Source of the DNA: Hetaerina americana | Lineage: Eukaryota; Arthropoda; Insecta; Odonata; Calopterygidae | Direction: 5' to 3' | NCBI GenBank assembly: GCA_022747635.1 | Contig: JAKTNV010000018.1 | Coordinates: forward strand, 5,393,813-5,457,812 | Length of the DNA stretch: 64,000 nt | Notes under the pieces: generated by a model | Told to the model about the DNA's origin: nothing | Databases searched by the model: none | Seen by the model: only the letters and a program-made list of their open reading frames with translations | Made by a program: the position numbers and the translations under genes | In this document: positions 46,171 to 57,219 of the stretch, in pieces | Layout: every line of letters starts with the position of its first letter | How positions within the stretch are numbered: position 1 is the first letter of the stretch

Positions 46171-47500
46171 TGCCTTGATCAAAAAGTTCCCGGAATAACC
46201 ACCGTGTGGCGCTCCCATCGTTCCGATTTGAGTTCTGTTTTTTTGTTAAATTGGTACATCTGTTGTTGATATTCCCTTTAAATCTTAGTGTCATAACTTG
46301 ACATTTGCAAAAGTTACGTAGCCAAGAGTACATCTATCTCTGTGTGTGATGGCGATTTTTTACAATTGCAGAAATGGATTTAAATTTGCAACAACGAACT
46401 TGTATTAAATTTTGCGTAATAAACGGATTTAGTGGCGCACGGACGTTGGAAATGTTGGAAAAGTGTTTCGGCAACGATTCTCTAAAAAAAACGGTCGTTT
46501 ACCAGTGGCACGAGCGGTTCAGAAGTGGTCGTGAGTCAATCGAAGATGATGAACGCAGTGGCAGACCATCGACATCGAAAGTCGGTGAAAAAATTGATAA
46601 AGTAAAAGAAATGTTGGTCAATAACCGCAAATTAACCATCAGAGAAATAGCGGAGGACTTGAACATTGCCTATGGATCCGCCCAAGACATTGTGGTTAAT
46701 GATTTGGGTTTCCGTCGTGTAGCAGCAAAGTTGGTGCCAAAAGACCTCAATTTCATGCAAAAAAGAGACCGTGTTGACGTCGCAAAAGACATGATTTGCG
46801 AGGCTGAATCCGATCCCACATTCATCAAAAGGATCATTACTGGAGACGAGACGTGGGTTTATGAGTACGACACGCAATCCAGACATCAGGCAAGTGAATG
46901 GCGTTCACCAAATGAGCCGAGACCAAAAAAACCACGTCGTTTTCAGTCAAAAAAGAAGGCAATGCTGACGGTTTTCATGGATTACAACGGTGTAGTGCAT
47001 CATGAATTTTTGCCAGAAGGCCAGACAGTAAACAAAGAGTATTATTTGGGCGTTATGAGACGTTTGCGTGAAGCAATTCGCCGAAAGAGACCAGAAATGT
47101 GGGCAGAAAACTCGTGGATTTTGCACCATGATAACGCACCGTCGCACAGTGCTATCATTATTCGTAATTTTTTGACGAAAAATGCAACAAATACCATCCA
47201 ACAGCCACCGAATTCACCTGATTTGGCTCCCTGTGACTTCTTTCTGTTCAATCGAGTTAAAAAACCATTACGGGGAACGCGTTTTAGCAGCCGAGAGGAA
47301 GCAATGGAAAAATCGCAGGAAGCACTGATGGACATACCGAAAACCGAATATAAAAAATGTTTCGAGGATTGGATCAAGCGCTGGCATAAGTGTGTTGCAG
47401 TCGATGGGGATTACTTTGAAGGGGACAATATAGATTTAGATGAATAAACTTGTATTTTTAATTTTCTGAATAAATTCCGGGAAATTTTTGATCAAGGTAG
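46170..47500 (+). mobile_element. Intact full-length mariner (1331 bp)
   Basis: Terminal repeats CTGCCTTGATCAAAAAGTTC and the complement of ...TTTGATCAAGGTAG; TA at 46168-46169 and 47501-47502. It contains an uninterrupted transposase gene. It is the best candidate here for a recently active element. Its near-identical sister is at 31301-32622. Confidence 0.96.
46374..47447 (+). CDS. Mariner transposase, apparently intact (357 aa, DD34D)
   Basis: The enzyme cuts and pastes the element at TA dinucleotides in the nucleus. Residues 1-110 form the paired-helix-turn-helix DNA-binding part (QRTCIKFCVINGFSGARTLE, WHERFRSGRESIEDDERSGR, REIAEDLNIAYGSAQDIV). The catalytic core has the first aspartate in TGDETWVYEYD, the second in LHHDNAPSHSA and the third in SPDLAPCDFFLF. 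I count 34 residues between the last two, the mariner signature. The WVPHEL-type linker is replaced by AAKLVPKDL. The C-terminus reads WIKRWHKCVAVDGDYFEGDN, and full length is normal for mariners. The first ATG is chosen because it begins the family-typical start and follows the leader. There is no visible lesion; activity is untested. Confidence 0.95.
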   Translation: MDLNLQQRTCIKFCVINGFSGARTLEMLEKCFGNDSLKKTVVYQWHERFRSGRESIEDDERSGRPSTSKVGEKIDKVKEMLVNNRKLTIREIAEDLNIAYGSAQDIVVNDLGFRRVAAKLVPKDLNFMQKRDRVDVAKDMICEAESDPTFIKRIITGDETWVYEYDTQSRHQASEWRSPNEPRPKKPRRFQSKKKAMLTVFMDYNGVVHHEFLPEGQTVNKEYYLGVMRRLREAIRRKRPEMWAENSWILHHDNAPSHSAIIIRNFLTKNATNTIQQPPNSPDLAPCDFFLFNRVKKPLRGTRFSSREEAMEKSQEALMDIPKTEYKKCFEDWIKRWHKCVAVDGDYFEGDNIDLDE

Positions 47501-47519
47501 TATATAACCCTAAACACAG

Positions 47520-47775
47520 CAATCAACATTAAGGTCGGTTTGGTAGGTAATAGTAAAGTTCACCCAGTTCTAAGCCCGACGGAGAGTGAAACTCACAAAT
47601 CAGGGTAGGGGGGGCAGTTCCTTTCCATGCAACGGTTATGGTTTCCAAGAAAGATCTGGTACCCGAAAAATCACAATACCTGGATGGAGCTGAGGGTGCC
47701 CAGAGCGTCTTGCCAGGAAATCGAACCCGGGACCCTCCGCTCAGTAGTCCAACGCTCTACCCCCTGGACTCCCGC
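47520..47775 (-). repeat. tRNA-derived SINE, family 2
   Basis: The minus-strand head reads GTCGCGGGAGTCCAGGGGGT, AGAGCGTTGGACTACTGAGC and GGTCCCGGGTTCGATTTCC. It is followed by a body also seen in part at 30325-30415. B-box and A-box-like elements are intact, but the continuing body identifies a SINE. Confidence 0.7.
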
Positions 47776-47777
47776 GA

Positions 47778-47877
47778 CATATATATATATATTAATTATT
47801 TATTTATATATATATATAATACTACATATATTTATATATATTATATTACATAAAAATACATATATATTATTATTAGG
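47778..47877. repeat. TA/ATT-rich microsatellite at the tail of RTE copy F
   Basis: An interrupted AT run ends in TATTATTATTAG directly against GTGATCTACCGGTTAAGG, the LINE 3' terminus. Confidence 0.85.
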
Positions 47878-49957
47878 TGATCTACCGGTTAAGGTACGTT
47901 TTGGATGGACTCAGCTAATAAACAAATATTTTGTGACCCCTAGCAAAACACAACATCCAACTCTACATCAGGTCCCTCTTCATCTCCGAGTACTTTCTTC
48001 CTCCCTTCAACCCGTCCAACATCCCTATCCTGTTCCTTCCCTTTTCTCGTTTGCCCAACATTATCCCCTCAATCACAGTCTTCAACATCCCACTGCCGGT
48101 CAATACTCCCTTCATCTACTTTTCCTGTCTCCATAGGATTTCTCCCAACAAACCACTCTCTTCGCCCACCATACCAAGTACTTCCTCATTTGTTTTCTTG
48201 TTGTCCATTTTACCTTCTCCATTCTTCTACACACCCACATTTCAAAAGCCTCCAATCTACGTCTATCCTCCTGCGTCAATGACCACGTTTCCGCGCCGTA
48301 CATAGGTACGCTCCCTATCAAAGTTTTTCCGAGTCTTTTCTTAACATCCTACTCAACGTCCCCATCATTAACTCCCTCCTCCTTGTGAAAGCCTCTTTGC
48401 CTAGCGCAATTCTTCTCCTTACGTCCTTACTACTTTGACCGTGTTGGTCCAAAACACTTCCCAGATACGTAAACTGTTCTACCTGCTCTAGTTTTTGCCC
48501 TCCTATTCTAATGTTAAGCTTAGCCTTTTTCTTTATAGCAAATCGCATAACTTTTGTTTTATTAATATTGATTCTCATCCCATACCTGTCGAACTGAATT
48601 TCCAATTCACTCAGCAATGCTTTCAACACCATGGCTGACTGACAAACTAAAGCCTGTTTATCAGGAAACCTAACTGATTTTACCAATTCCCCGCCCACCT
48701 TCATTCCTACCTCCAGTTCTTCCCATGCCTCTTTAATCATTTCCTCTACATACAGGTTGAACAGCAACGGTGATAATGGGCAACCCTGCCTTGCACCTCT
48801 TCGTAACACTGTCCATCCGGACTCCCCGTTCCCCACTCGTACCTGAGCAGTCTGAGACATGTACAGGTTGCGAATTAGCCTCCTTTCCCTCCAATCTATT
48901 CCTATTTTCTGCAATATACTTATTAATTTTTCCCAATTCACTCTGTCAAACGCTTTTTCGAAATCTACGAAACAGGCAAATACCTCCTGGTTGTGTTCTA
49001 TATTCCAGTCGATTAATAATCTCATTACTGCAATGACATCACGCGTACCTCTCCCTTTCCTAGACCCAAACTGATCATCCCCTAAGTAATCATTTGCCCT
49101 ACTCTCTATCATTTTGTTTATGATCCTGAGAACAACTGAAGCTGCGTGGGATATGACACTTATTGTCCTGTAGTCCTCACATGATGTAGCTTTTACCTTT
49201 TTCGGAATAGGAACTAAAACTGATCTCACAAAGTCTTCCGGCCAGATTCCTTCCTTATAGGTACTACGAATCAACCCATACAGCCTCTTCCGCCCACATT
49301 TGCCTAAACATTTCAGTATTTCCGCAGGAATGTTATCCACCCCCAAGGCCTCATTTAGTTTCATCTCCCTTAATGCCCTTTCTATGTCATTGTCTAGTAT
49401 GCCTGGACCTACGCTATCTTCCTCTACGTCATGTTTCTTTTCTAAGTCTAAATTTGTTGGTCTAAGTTCTTTACTATACAGTTCTTTGATATATTCCTTC
49501 CATCTCTTTTGGATCTTCCCTGTGTCAACTATTATCAAACCCGCCTTGTCTCTAACTGCTAACATAGATCTCCCTTTCTTACTTCCCGATAAATATTTAG
49601 TTTTCCTGTAGAGCGCACCGATTTCACCCTTCCTCTGCAGACTTTCCATATCCTCACACTGGGTGTTCCACCATCCTTACTTTGCTTTTTTTGCCCAATT
49701 TATTGTTTAACTCTTTGTACTTCATTTTGCCTAACTCTGTGTTGATATTCTTCCATTTGCTCCGCTCATTTTATTTATCCGCTCCGCTTATTCAGCTCTT
49801 TACCATCCTCAATGATTTCCTCTACCGCCTGTTTGTACTCCTTTCTCTTCAAACCATTTAATGCTTCTACATTCCATTTTTTAACCTGGCGCCCCTGTCT
49901 TATCTTTTTGTAACGGACGCTGCATTTCATTTCAACTAAATTGTGGTCAGAATCCGC
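47878..49957 (-). pseudogene. RTE LINE copy F, 5'-truncated, RT active site mutated
   Basis: A 443-codon minus-strand frame (49649-48318) covers the linker, RT and the start of the C-terminus: EDYRTISVISHAASVVLRII, FVDFEKAFDRVNWEKL and GARQGCPLSPLLFNLY. The catalytic block reads FPDKQ (about 48654-48668) instead of FADDQ, losing an essential aspartate. A one-base deletion near 48346 shifts the C-terminal part (continued at 48321-48112). The endonuclease is almost entirely lost; the copy stops at 49957 within the SDHNLV-encoding region. It is useful as the reference that shows the one-base deletion in copy B. Confidence 0.88.
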
Positions 49958-49959
49958 GT

Positions 49960-50115
49960 TAAATATTTTGGAAAATGTAATTAAAAAACCGTATATAATT
50001 ATTAAATTACTCGAACAACGTGAAACCTCATTGGTCATTTCTTATAAATTTTGAGTAAGAAAAACAAAACTGGAACAAACCAATACAAAACGCTCACTCT
50101 AAAATGCTAAATCAA
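49960..50115. repeat. Segment shared with 19258-19400
   Basis: ATAATTATTAAAT, ATTTCTTATAA and AACGCTCACTCTAAAATGC occur in the same order as beside the mariner relic at 18429-19320. Confidence 0.6.
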
Positions 50116-50129
50116 TAATAAACTAAGGG

Positions 50130-50285
50130 AGACGTCGCAGCATTAACTTTTATTGGACTCATCCGCTAACATGCATTCCAATGCTATAATTTCAGAGTGT
50201 AAAATGCCTTGCCAGGGATTTGGACCCGGAACCCTCAATGTCCGGTGCAAGTGCTTCAGCCTGTTAAGCTATTGAAGTGTCCATC
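50130..50285 (-). repeat. tRNA-derived SINE, family 1
   Basis: The minus strand reads AATAGCTTAACAGGCTGAAG, GGGTTCCGGGTCCAAATCCC and the body GGCATTTTACACTCTGAAAT, then TTAGCGGATGAGTCC, as in the pair at 4760-5075. Confidence 0.75.
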
Positions 50286-50643
50286 TAAATTCATCCATTT
50301 GAGGTCATTAAAATATTAGCAATGTTGGCTTCTGTGGCCAATAGCATGAGCTTAACTCAAAAGGGCTTAGATCCGTAATGTATTCAACACAAATTAATTG
50401 ATTTTCACCACAGAAAATTATGATGATGTACTCCAACCATTATATGCAAAGCTAATAGTGCTCTTATACTCTTGGTCACGAGCCAAATGAGGTTTTTCTC
50501 TGTCAATTATGTTTGATCTTGTTGATTTCCTCGGTTCTTAAACGTTAAACCTTGTATCACAAAAAATGTTTGCAACATTTGATATTTTAAGTCTCTCCAA
50601 ATGGTGTAAAATTTAAAAAAATGCAAAACTTTTTTCACCTCAG

Positions 50644-50733
50644 GTCCAAAGATGAAGTCAATCGCGGCCCTCTTTGTGACTGGTCTCCTTGCCATCGCTT
50701 TCGCGGGCGTGGCGTTACTCGCTTCTGCCAAAG
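50644..50733 (+). CDS. Candidate signal-peptide exon of a second secreted-protein gene
   Basis: A good acceptor (CTTTTTTCACCTCAG) ends at 50643. Eight bases of 5' UTR precede ATG at 50652. The 27-codon peptide MKSIAALFVTGLLAIAFAGV...SAK has a classical hydrophobic signal core and a likely cleavage site after ALLASA. The exon ends in phase 1 at a G|GTTCGT donor (weaker than consensus but with G at +5). The frame would otherwise stop two codons later. The GC-rich exon stands out from AT-rich flanks. The phase-compatible coding-like exon downstream on the same strand is 58012-58280. No protein family was recognised. The exon is supported by signals; the gene model is inferred. Confidence 0.55.
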
Positions 50734-50827
50734 GTTCGTGATGAATATCCCTTTTCTACCTCTTAAGAGGAGCGTTTGGAATATTATGGCAAGGTATAGC
50801 ACCTTTGGGTGTGGCGACATGCGGAAA

Positions 50828-50881
50828 ATACAGCAAAAGAGTGCATGGCAGTTATCACTGCCATGAACTCTTTTGCTGTAT
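50828..50881. repeat. Quasi-palindrome (25-bp arms with one mismatch, 4-nt loop)
   Basis: ATACAGCAAAAGAGTGCATG... pairs with ...CATGAACTCTTTTGCTGTAT around TATC. It lies in the putative intron after the exon at 50644-50733. Confidence 0.9.
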
Positions 50882-51060
50882 ATAAAAAAAGGGCGAACCT
50901 CGGTGCTAAAACTATTTGGATAGCTGATATTAAAGAGAAGTGTGAGGCTGGCATTTTGTATTTGAGTCATTATGTAAGAAAGGTGTGAATGGGATAAAGG
51001 AAATTCCCTTGGTGGTCTTATAGAATGCAACTCTAAACTTCCTGGACCGTAAGCTGCCTG

Positions 51061-51655
51061 TTTTTTTTTGCATTAATCTCAATTCATACCCTTCCCATGG
51101 AATACAACCTTGATGTGGTGGCAGGGATTGTGCATTCCGATGATTCCTTAGAGCTACTGGTAAAGCAGAAACAGTAATTACTCTCCTGGTAGGGTAACAC
51201 TCATAGATCGAAGGGTATTAGTCGGACCATTCGGCATATTTTGTCCTCACTGAGTGTTCTGCCCAAAGAGTTTAATCCCAAACGTTGACCATTTGGGTGA
51301 TTGTGTCGTAGATCATAGCATTAGCCTTGGCAATTATGGAATTCAGCTCACAGGGCCATGTGTTATGCTCAACAGGGGCAGAGGCATGGTCTTCGTAGTA
51401 GCAATAGTATTAAGGGCAGGTGATCGTCTGCTGGGGTCATTTGCGCCATCAGGGATGAGCTGGAAAGGATGGAGACGGAGATGGAGTCCCATCCGACGGA
51501 CGGCGTACTCACTCAAAGTGCCCTCCACAAAGCACCTCAATTGGGGATCGAGATAACACTGACAAATAATTGACGCCGCCGGGATTTGAACCCGGGTCCT
51601 CTGGGTGGGAAGCGAGCTAAATAGCCACCGCACCATTTCGATCCCCGGCATACTC
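51061..51655 (-). repeat. Long tRNA-derived SINE, family 3, with poly(A) end
   Basis: The minus-strand tRNA-like head (GGATCGAAATGGTGCGGTGG ... GACCCGGGTTCAAATCCC) begins at about 51655. A body of about 500 bp follows and ends in ATTAATGC plus an A-run at 51072-51061. Head, body and A-tail in one piece give a full-length retroposon of nearly 600 bp. Open frames inside it (51254-51556) are therefore not genes. Confidence 0.7.
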
Positions 51656-51739
51656 TTCATCTCGCAAATCTTAGGAGAGTGTTGCGAGGAAAATTGGAGG
51701 AAATAAGGCAAGATATGGAGAGGAGGGTATGAGGGTATG

Positions 51740-53275
51740 ATAAATCCTCTGGAATCGCTCGTTTATTTCAGGATCCTGCTTTGGAAATTGCGCCATATTA
51801 TAGAAGTAATATTTAAGAAGTCACTGGGAAATCACAATGTTCCCAGAGTTTGGACAACGGCTAGCGTAACACTAATATTTAAAAATGGAGACAAGGAGGA
51901 AACGAAATTACCTATTTTCCTCACATCCTTTTCATGCAAGGTTATGTAGTATATAAAGTCACAGTTACCAGCTACTAGTAGTAAAGTTACTAGTTCAATC
52001 GTGAGACACCTCGACAGTCAGAAGTTATTTATGAAAAATCAGAACGATATCCGAAAGGCTGCATCAGGCGAGACACAATTTGCGCTCTTTGTTGATGATA
52101 ATCTTATTTCGGTAGAGACCGATGTTCCAGTGAAAGCGATTTTTATAGATTTTAAGAAAGCCATGGACAAAGTACCTCATAGTAAACTAATCGCAAAGCT
52201 ATAAGCATTTGGAATAGATAAAAATATCTGGGGTTAGATTAAAGACCTTATGGATGGTCGGGTAGCAAGAGTAGTGATAGATGGAGTTGGCTCAAATGCA
52301 GTAGAAATTCCTTCAGGGGATCCTCAGGGTAGTGTCATCGAATCTCTTTTCTTCCTACTTTACGTTAACGGCATTGACTCTGTAGTTACTGTTAAGATAC
52401 ATTTATTAGCCGAAGATGAAGTGGTTTCTCGTGATATCCGTGATCACGAGGACACAACAATTTTATCAGATGACCTTAATACTATACAACGCTGGTGCGA
52501 CACTTGCCAATTAGAATTAAACTAAAAAAGTGCGTAGCGATGAATTTTGACGAAAATTGGCGATTCCCTCCGGAACGCCTACTGCACCGGGAACACCGAA
52601 ATGGAATTAGTAGACTCAATTAAATACCTAGGCGTTACCCTCACTCACGACCTCTCCTGAGTGAAACATAGTATGCGGGGAATTTGTGGGCAAACTAACA
52701 AAAAATTAGGATGTATTAAAAGAGTACTTGGAAAATGTAATGATAAGGTCAAAGAGAAATGTTTTATGTCACTGGCTAGGCCTCATAAATAGAATACGCT
52801 GAGGTGTATTTTGGAATCCTCAAGTAATTTGGATTGATTGCCGAATTAGATCGCGTGCAGCGTAGAGGAGCTAGATTTGTAAAAATATGTGGTGATAAAC
52901 TTGGTAGCGTATCTAAAATATTAGAGCAGCTAGGCTGGGAATTACTCAATGGAGCGAAGGTTAAATCAGAGATTGAAGCTCTCATGCATAAACTAGAAGG
53001 GCAGGATTCTGTTTAGCAGTAATGCGCAAAATGTATTAATACCCCCATCGTACTACGGTAAGAGAGATTATGCTAATAAAATTTTAGAGGTAAAGTGTGG
53101 AAGATAGATTTAAGATGCTATTTTTTCCATGAATGATAGGGGATGGTAATAACATTGTTCGACCGCGGTAGGATCATATTCGTATAAAATTATTCTGGTG
53201 TGTATTCACCCCCTGCCACACACCCTGGCGGTGACAAGCAAGGTGCATATAAATAAATAAATAAAATAAGTCAAA
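51740..53275 (+). pseudogene. CR1-like LINE, family 2b, best copy, decayed
   Basis: Plus-strand fragments are VPRVWTTASVTLIFKNGDKE, SQKLFMKNQNDIRKAASGET, AIFIDFKKAMDKVPHSKLIA, SGDPQGSVIESLFFLLYVNG and LLAEDEV (the catalytic ADD has decayed to AED). After these come SIKYLGVTLTHDLS-like sequence near 52620 and RVQRRGARFVKICGDKLGSV. The 3' end is GGTGTGTATTCACCCCCTGC with an ATAA-type tail at 53250-53275. It is 5'-truncated and non-functional. Confidence 0.8.
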
Positions 53276-53700
53276 TATTTCTCAAGACCCACACATTCAT
53301 GGGGAAACTTCTGTAAGATAACCCATCTCTCATACTCGACTGGGCACATTGCGCTATGATTTTCATCTCAGTGCTTATGCATTGACAATTGGGTATCGTC
53401 CTCAAACATACTGGATATTAAGATTTGATCTCTGGCTATGTCTTAGTAATTTTTAATTTTTTAATTATTTTTGTGAAGGACATTACAATGAGATAACATC
53501 ATCAAAAAGGAAAGTAGACTTCTTGAAAAAAACGCCAATTATTTTGTAAAATAAATATAGCAAATATGTATGTCATTAATAACAGAGATGAAAACTACAA
53601 TAATTTTCCACGAAATAACGTGGAATCCTCACACCTAAATCATTATTTCATATGTCTGTCGTTATTTCTTTTAGTATCACACCAAGTTATGCAACATACA
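53276..53700. other. No gene recognised
   Basis: AT-rich sequence between LINE and mariner derivative. Confidence 0.45.
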
Positions 53701-53702
53701 TA

Positions 53703-54323
53703 CATGGTTTGTATAAACAGTACCGATAAAAGTTTTGAAAAACTAGATTTGTTTCATACATCGCGAGGATGCTTCAAACATTCTTCCAAGTACATCCCTT
53801 GGGAGCGTGGACACACTTTTGCCCTTACGGCTTTTCCGCAACTCGAAGACTCCCTGATAGGTGGGTCCTGGAATGACGTCCTTAAGGGTACGCGTGGAAG
53901 CTTCCTTGACGGCTTGACTTAGGGTCCCAAGGTGGTGGCGTCCTTCGAGAGAAGGAGGATTCCACTCTTTTGGAGAACAGGAATAATAGTCTGATGGAGA
54001 ACGTGCCAGGACTGTAAGGGGGTTGGTGAATCGTCGCGATGGCATATGCATAAGGTATTCGCCAGCAGAGAGACATTCGACTCAGCTCTCTTGGTCGTCC
54101 GTCCGTAAGACATTCGGGAGGACGAGCTTAGCGCAGATATTTCTTATCGCCAAATTGTCAGTGATAAAAATAGTGTGTGCACTGTCACTGTCTTGCCATC
54201 AATGCCAATAATACGATCTGCGATCATGGGCGCATTTAAAAAACGACGACGGTCTGAATACAGCACTTCACGTAATTAACGTCGGGATAAAATTTTTACC
54301 GATACTTTTTTATACAAACCTTG
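53703..54323 (-). mobile_element. Mariner derivative, family MLE-4, copy 3 (both ends and TA)
   Basis: Left end CATGGTTTGTATAAACAGTA and the complement of the right end (CAAGGTTTGTATAAAAAAGT); TA at 53701-53702 and 54324-54325. The minus-strand frame retains a transposase tail: SLEGRHHLGTLSQAVKEAST, then TLKDVIPGPTYQGVFELRKS and CVSTLPRDVL-like residues. A frameshifted HQPPYSPG precedes it. The catalytic half and N-terminus are deleted. This 621-bp copy defines the family. Confidence 0.85.
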
Positions 54324-54654
54324 TATGCTTGACAGGTATTCTTCATATTTCCTCCAGAATGTAAATCAAACCACAATATTTTCGTCGACGACTTTGCTGA
54401 TACGTTGAACCAAATAGTTCAGTCTTTCCTCTCATTCCTTCAATGGGGCCGCTTTAACTGACGTCATTAGAATTGGACGCTTTGCTTTCTGCACTAAATG
54501 GGCAGACATGAAAATTAAATGAAAATGCTTCGGTATTCAAAGAATTTGGACAATAGCTTCGAGATGACCAGAACGACCGGACCGTAAGTAAGGGGAAATG
54601 CGGGGAAGAGGACATTGATGCCTTACCGTGGACCACATGGAACCATTTTATTTA

Positions 54655-55570
54655 TTTTAGTACCCTGAAAGACACCTCTAGGGTTTATGGTTGGGGTTGA
54701 TTACACACCAGGATACCCTTGACCCAAAACTTACCCTTCCAGTGCGGTCGGAAAAACGTTTTTTATTCTGATTTCTTTTCGTTCGTGGAAAAAATGACAT
54801 AAATAAATCGATCTGTTCTACACATAATCTCTTTAATGTCATTAATATGATCTCTCCAACCGTAGTACTATGGCGGGGGTAATAATACATTCTCAACATC
54901 ACTGCCAAATAGACCACCTTCGAATTCTGCAAGAGCTTCAATCTGTAATTTAACCTTCGCTCTATATTGAGTGATTCCCAGCCTAGCTCCTCTATTGTTT
55001 TGGATGCGCTACTAAGTTTATCATAACAACATTTTACACTCCTAGTTCCTCTACGCTGCACGCGATCGAATTTAGCAATCAATCCAATCTACTTGAGGAT
55101 CCCATAATATACTAGCATATTATACTAAATGAGGCCAAACCAGCGGATATAACATTTCTCTTTGACCTTTTCATCACATTTACTCGGTAATCTTCTGATA
55201 AATCGTAATTGTTTGTTAGCTTATCCACATATTCCCCCTTGTATGTGTTTCACCCAGGAGAGATCGTTAGTGAGGGTAACGCCTAGGTACTTAATTGAGT
55301 CTACACATTCCATTTTCATGTTCCCAATGCAGTAGGCGTTTGGGAGGGAATTACCATTTTTTCCGAAAATTCATCACTAGGCACTTTTTAAGTATAATTC
55401 TAATTGCCAAGTGTCTCACCAGCGTTGTATAGCATTAGCATCATCTGATAAAGTTGTTCTGTCCTTAGGATCCCGGATATCACGGTACACCACTGCATCG
55501 CCGGCATACGAACGTACCTGTGACCATGTGAATCTTACCAGTGACTACGGAGTTAATGTCGTTGACGTAA
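54655..55570 (-). pseudogene. CR1-like LINE, family 2b, 3' half
   Basis: The 3' end block is at 54660-54715. The C-terminal frame at 55082-54678 reads DRVQRRGTRSVKCCYDKLSS. RT C-terminal sequence (GTAGACTCAATTAAGTACCT on the minus strand) is near 55300, and decayed catalytic-region sequence runs to about 55570. It is opposite in orientation to 51740-53275, so the two form an inverted LINE pair about 1.4 kb apart. Confidence 0.8.
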
Positions 55571-56449
55571 ATTGGGAATCTTATAGTTTTTTTTAATTAG
55601 GGCTGACATGTTTGAAAAATAAATGTGAACAATTCCATGATGATCGGCAAGTATCTCGTTATAATTTCCAATCTATTTTATACAAAATTCCTGAAAACTA
55701 ATGACCTTTTTGGCCTGCACTCTCTACATTAATATGCGTCGGCTGTGGTCAAAACCCTTGTTTATTGGTTACTTTCGAGCCCTATGTGCTAAAAATTACC
55801 CTCCTTCTCTTCCTCCATGCTATACATTCTTTCCTGGCGAACTGCCTAATTCCTAAATCTTTGTCGATTATTTCATGTTCATCTAAATTAGAGGAAGGAG
55901 AATTTCTAGACACGGGAATCTTCCTCCTTCATGTAATCCAGGAAAGGAGACTTTCCTGATGAATGCCACAAAAATAACGTGTGCTCTCAACTCTGGATAA
56001 AACACGACCGCTTGCTACCAAAACCCCCAGAGTAATATCGAGAACGAGTTTGTTTCCTGAACGAATACACTGATACCACTCGAATTTTGTTGTCGAATTA
56101 GACCAAGTGTATGAGATAGGCGTGTGACAAGCACGGCCGTCGACTACACGAAAAAAAGTCGTTGTCCTTTCTCAAAATGCCTGGGTGAGCTTAGAGGGAA
56201 GAGGAAATAGCATCACGACAGGCTTAGCTACCTTTCCTGGCATAGTCTGAGTAATGGGGCTGGCCTTCTTTCTTGATGTACGTGGTATCGCCGATTCGGT
56301 TTCCCAGCCGAGTATTGTATCTAATTCATATCTTCAAATAGTTCTTAATCCTCCGCTAAGACTACACGAATGGATACGATCACTCCCCCATAGGCGGATT
56401 TAGTCAGGAACTATTCCTCCCCAGTGACTCTATAACTTCCACTTAACCT

Positions 56450-56453
<4 letters not shown>
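55571..56453. other. No gene recognised
   Basis: An open frame at 55765-55959 has a hydrophobic start (LLLFLHAIHSFLANCL) but no splice or context support. Confidence 0.4.

Positions 56454-56505
<52 letters not shown>
56454..56505. repeat. (AG)n microsatellite
   Basis: About 26 uninterrupted AG units. Confidence 0.97.
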
Positions 56506-56508
<3 letters not shown>

Positions 56509-56675
56509 AAGTTCAGTTCTAAAATCATGCTCAGCCAATTCCGATTCATATGGTTCGAAAACACGTCATCTGGCTATGACCCAACTTAAATGTAATGCAG
56601 ACAATCCTCACATGGGAAATGTATTGAATAATTCTTATAATCGTTTCAGTTATCACATCTCGTGAAAGTTGCATA

Positions 56676-57216
56676 CAGGGTTCGTCCGGAAAATAAGTGT
56701 ACTGAGCTCAGGAAAAAAAATTTATTACACTTTTACATATCTTAAGCTAATATTCCTCAAAATAGGACCCTTGTGAGTCGATACACTTGTTCCAGCGGCG
56801 TTCCCATTCCTGGAACGCTCCCGCGAAGGCATCATCGGGAACCTCTCGAAGACTCGTCGTCGACCTCTTCTCTGCCCTCCACGAACATCTTGTGCCACCG
56901 AAAGATCATGTTTCTGGACATGGCTGACTCCCCGTAAGCCTGGTTAATCATACCGACAGTTTCGGTAGACGATTTCCCAAGCTTTACCGCAAATTTGATG
57001 GAATAACGCTGCTTCGGCATCGCGTTCCGTGACGTGGGTCGAGCGTGGAGGTTCGCGTTAACAGAGCTCCTCACTACACCACAGCTCAGAGCCGACTGCC
57101 TTTTTCAGCGTCGCTTGCCAACATACCCCCCTTTAATCGCAGCCCGTCAGAGCGGTGCTGGGCGCGCCTGGAGCGGCGGGAAAAAATCAGTACACTTATT
57201 TTCCGGACGAACCCTG
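56676..57216 (-). mobile_element. MITE-like mariner derivative, 541 bp
   Basis: Ends and orientation match 19979-20528, and the internal deletion junction is identical (AAGACTCGTCGTCGACC). TA at 56674-56675 and 57217-57218. Relative to that copy it lacks 9 bp near the transposase start (CCAAAAACT). The retained minus-strand frame encodes QRYSIKFAVKLGKSSTETVG to VDDESSRGSR. Confidence 0.93.
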
Positions 57217-57219
57217 TAT

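Noticed and set aside
51254..51711. 100- and 122-codon frames on both strands
   Set aside because: Both fall within the tRNA-headed SINE at 51061-51655.
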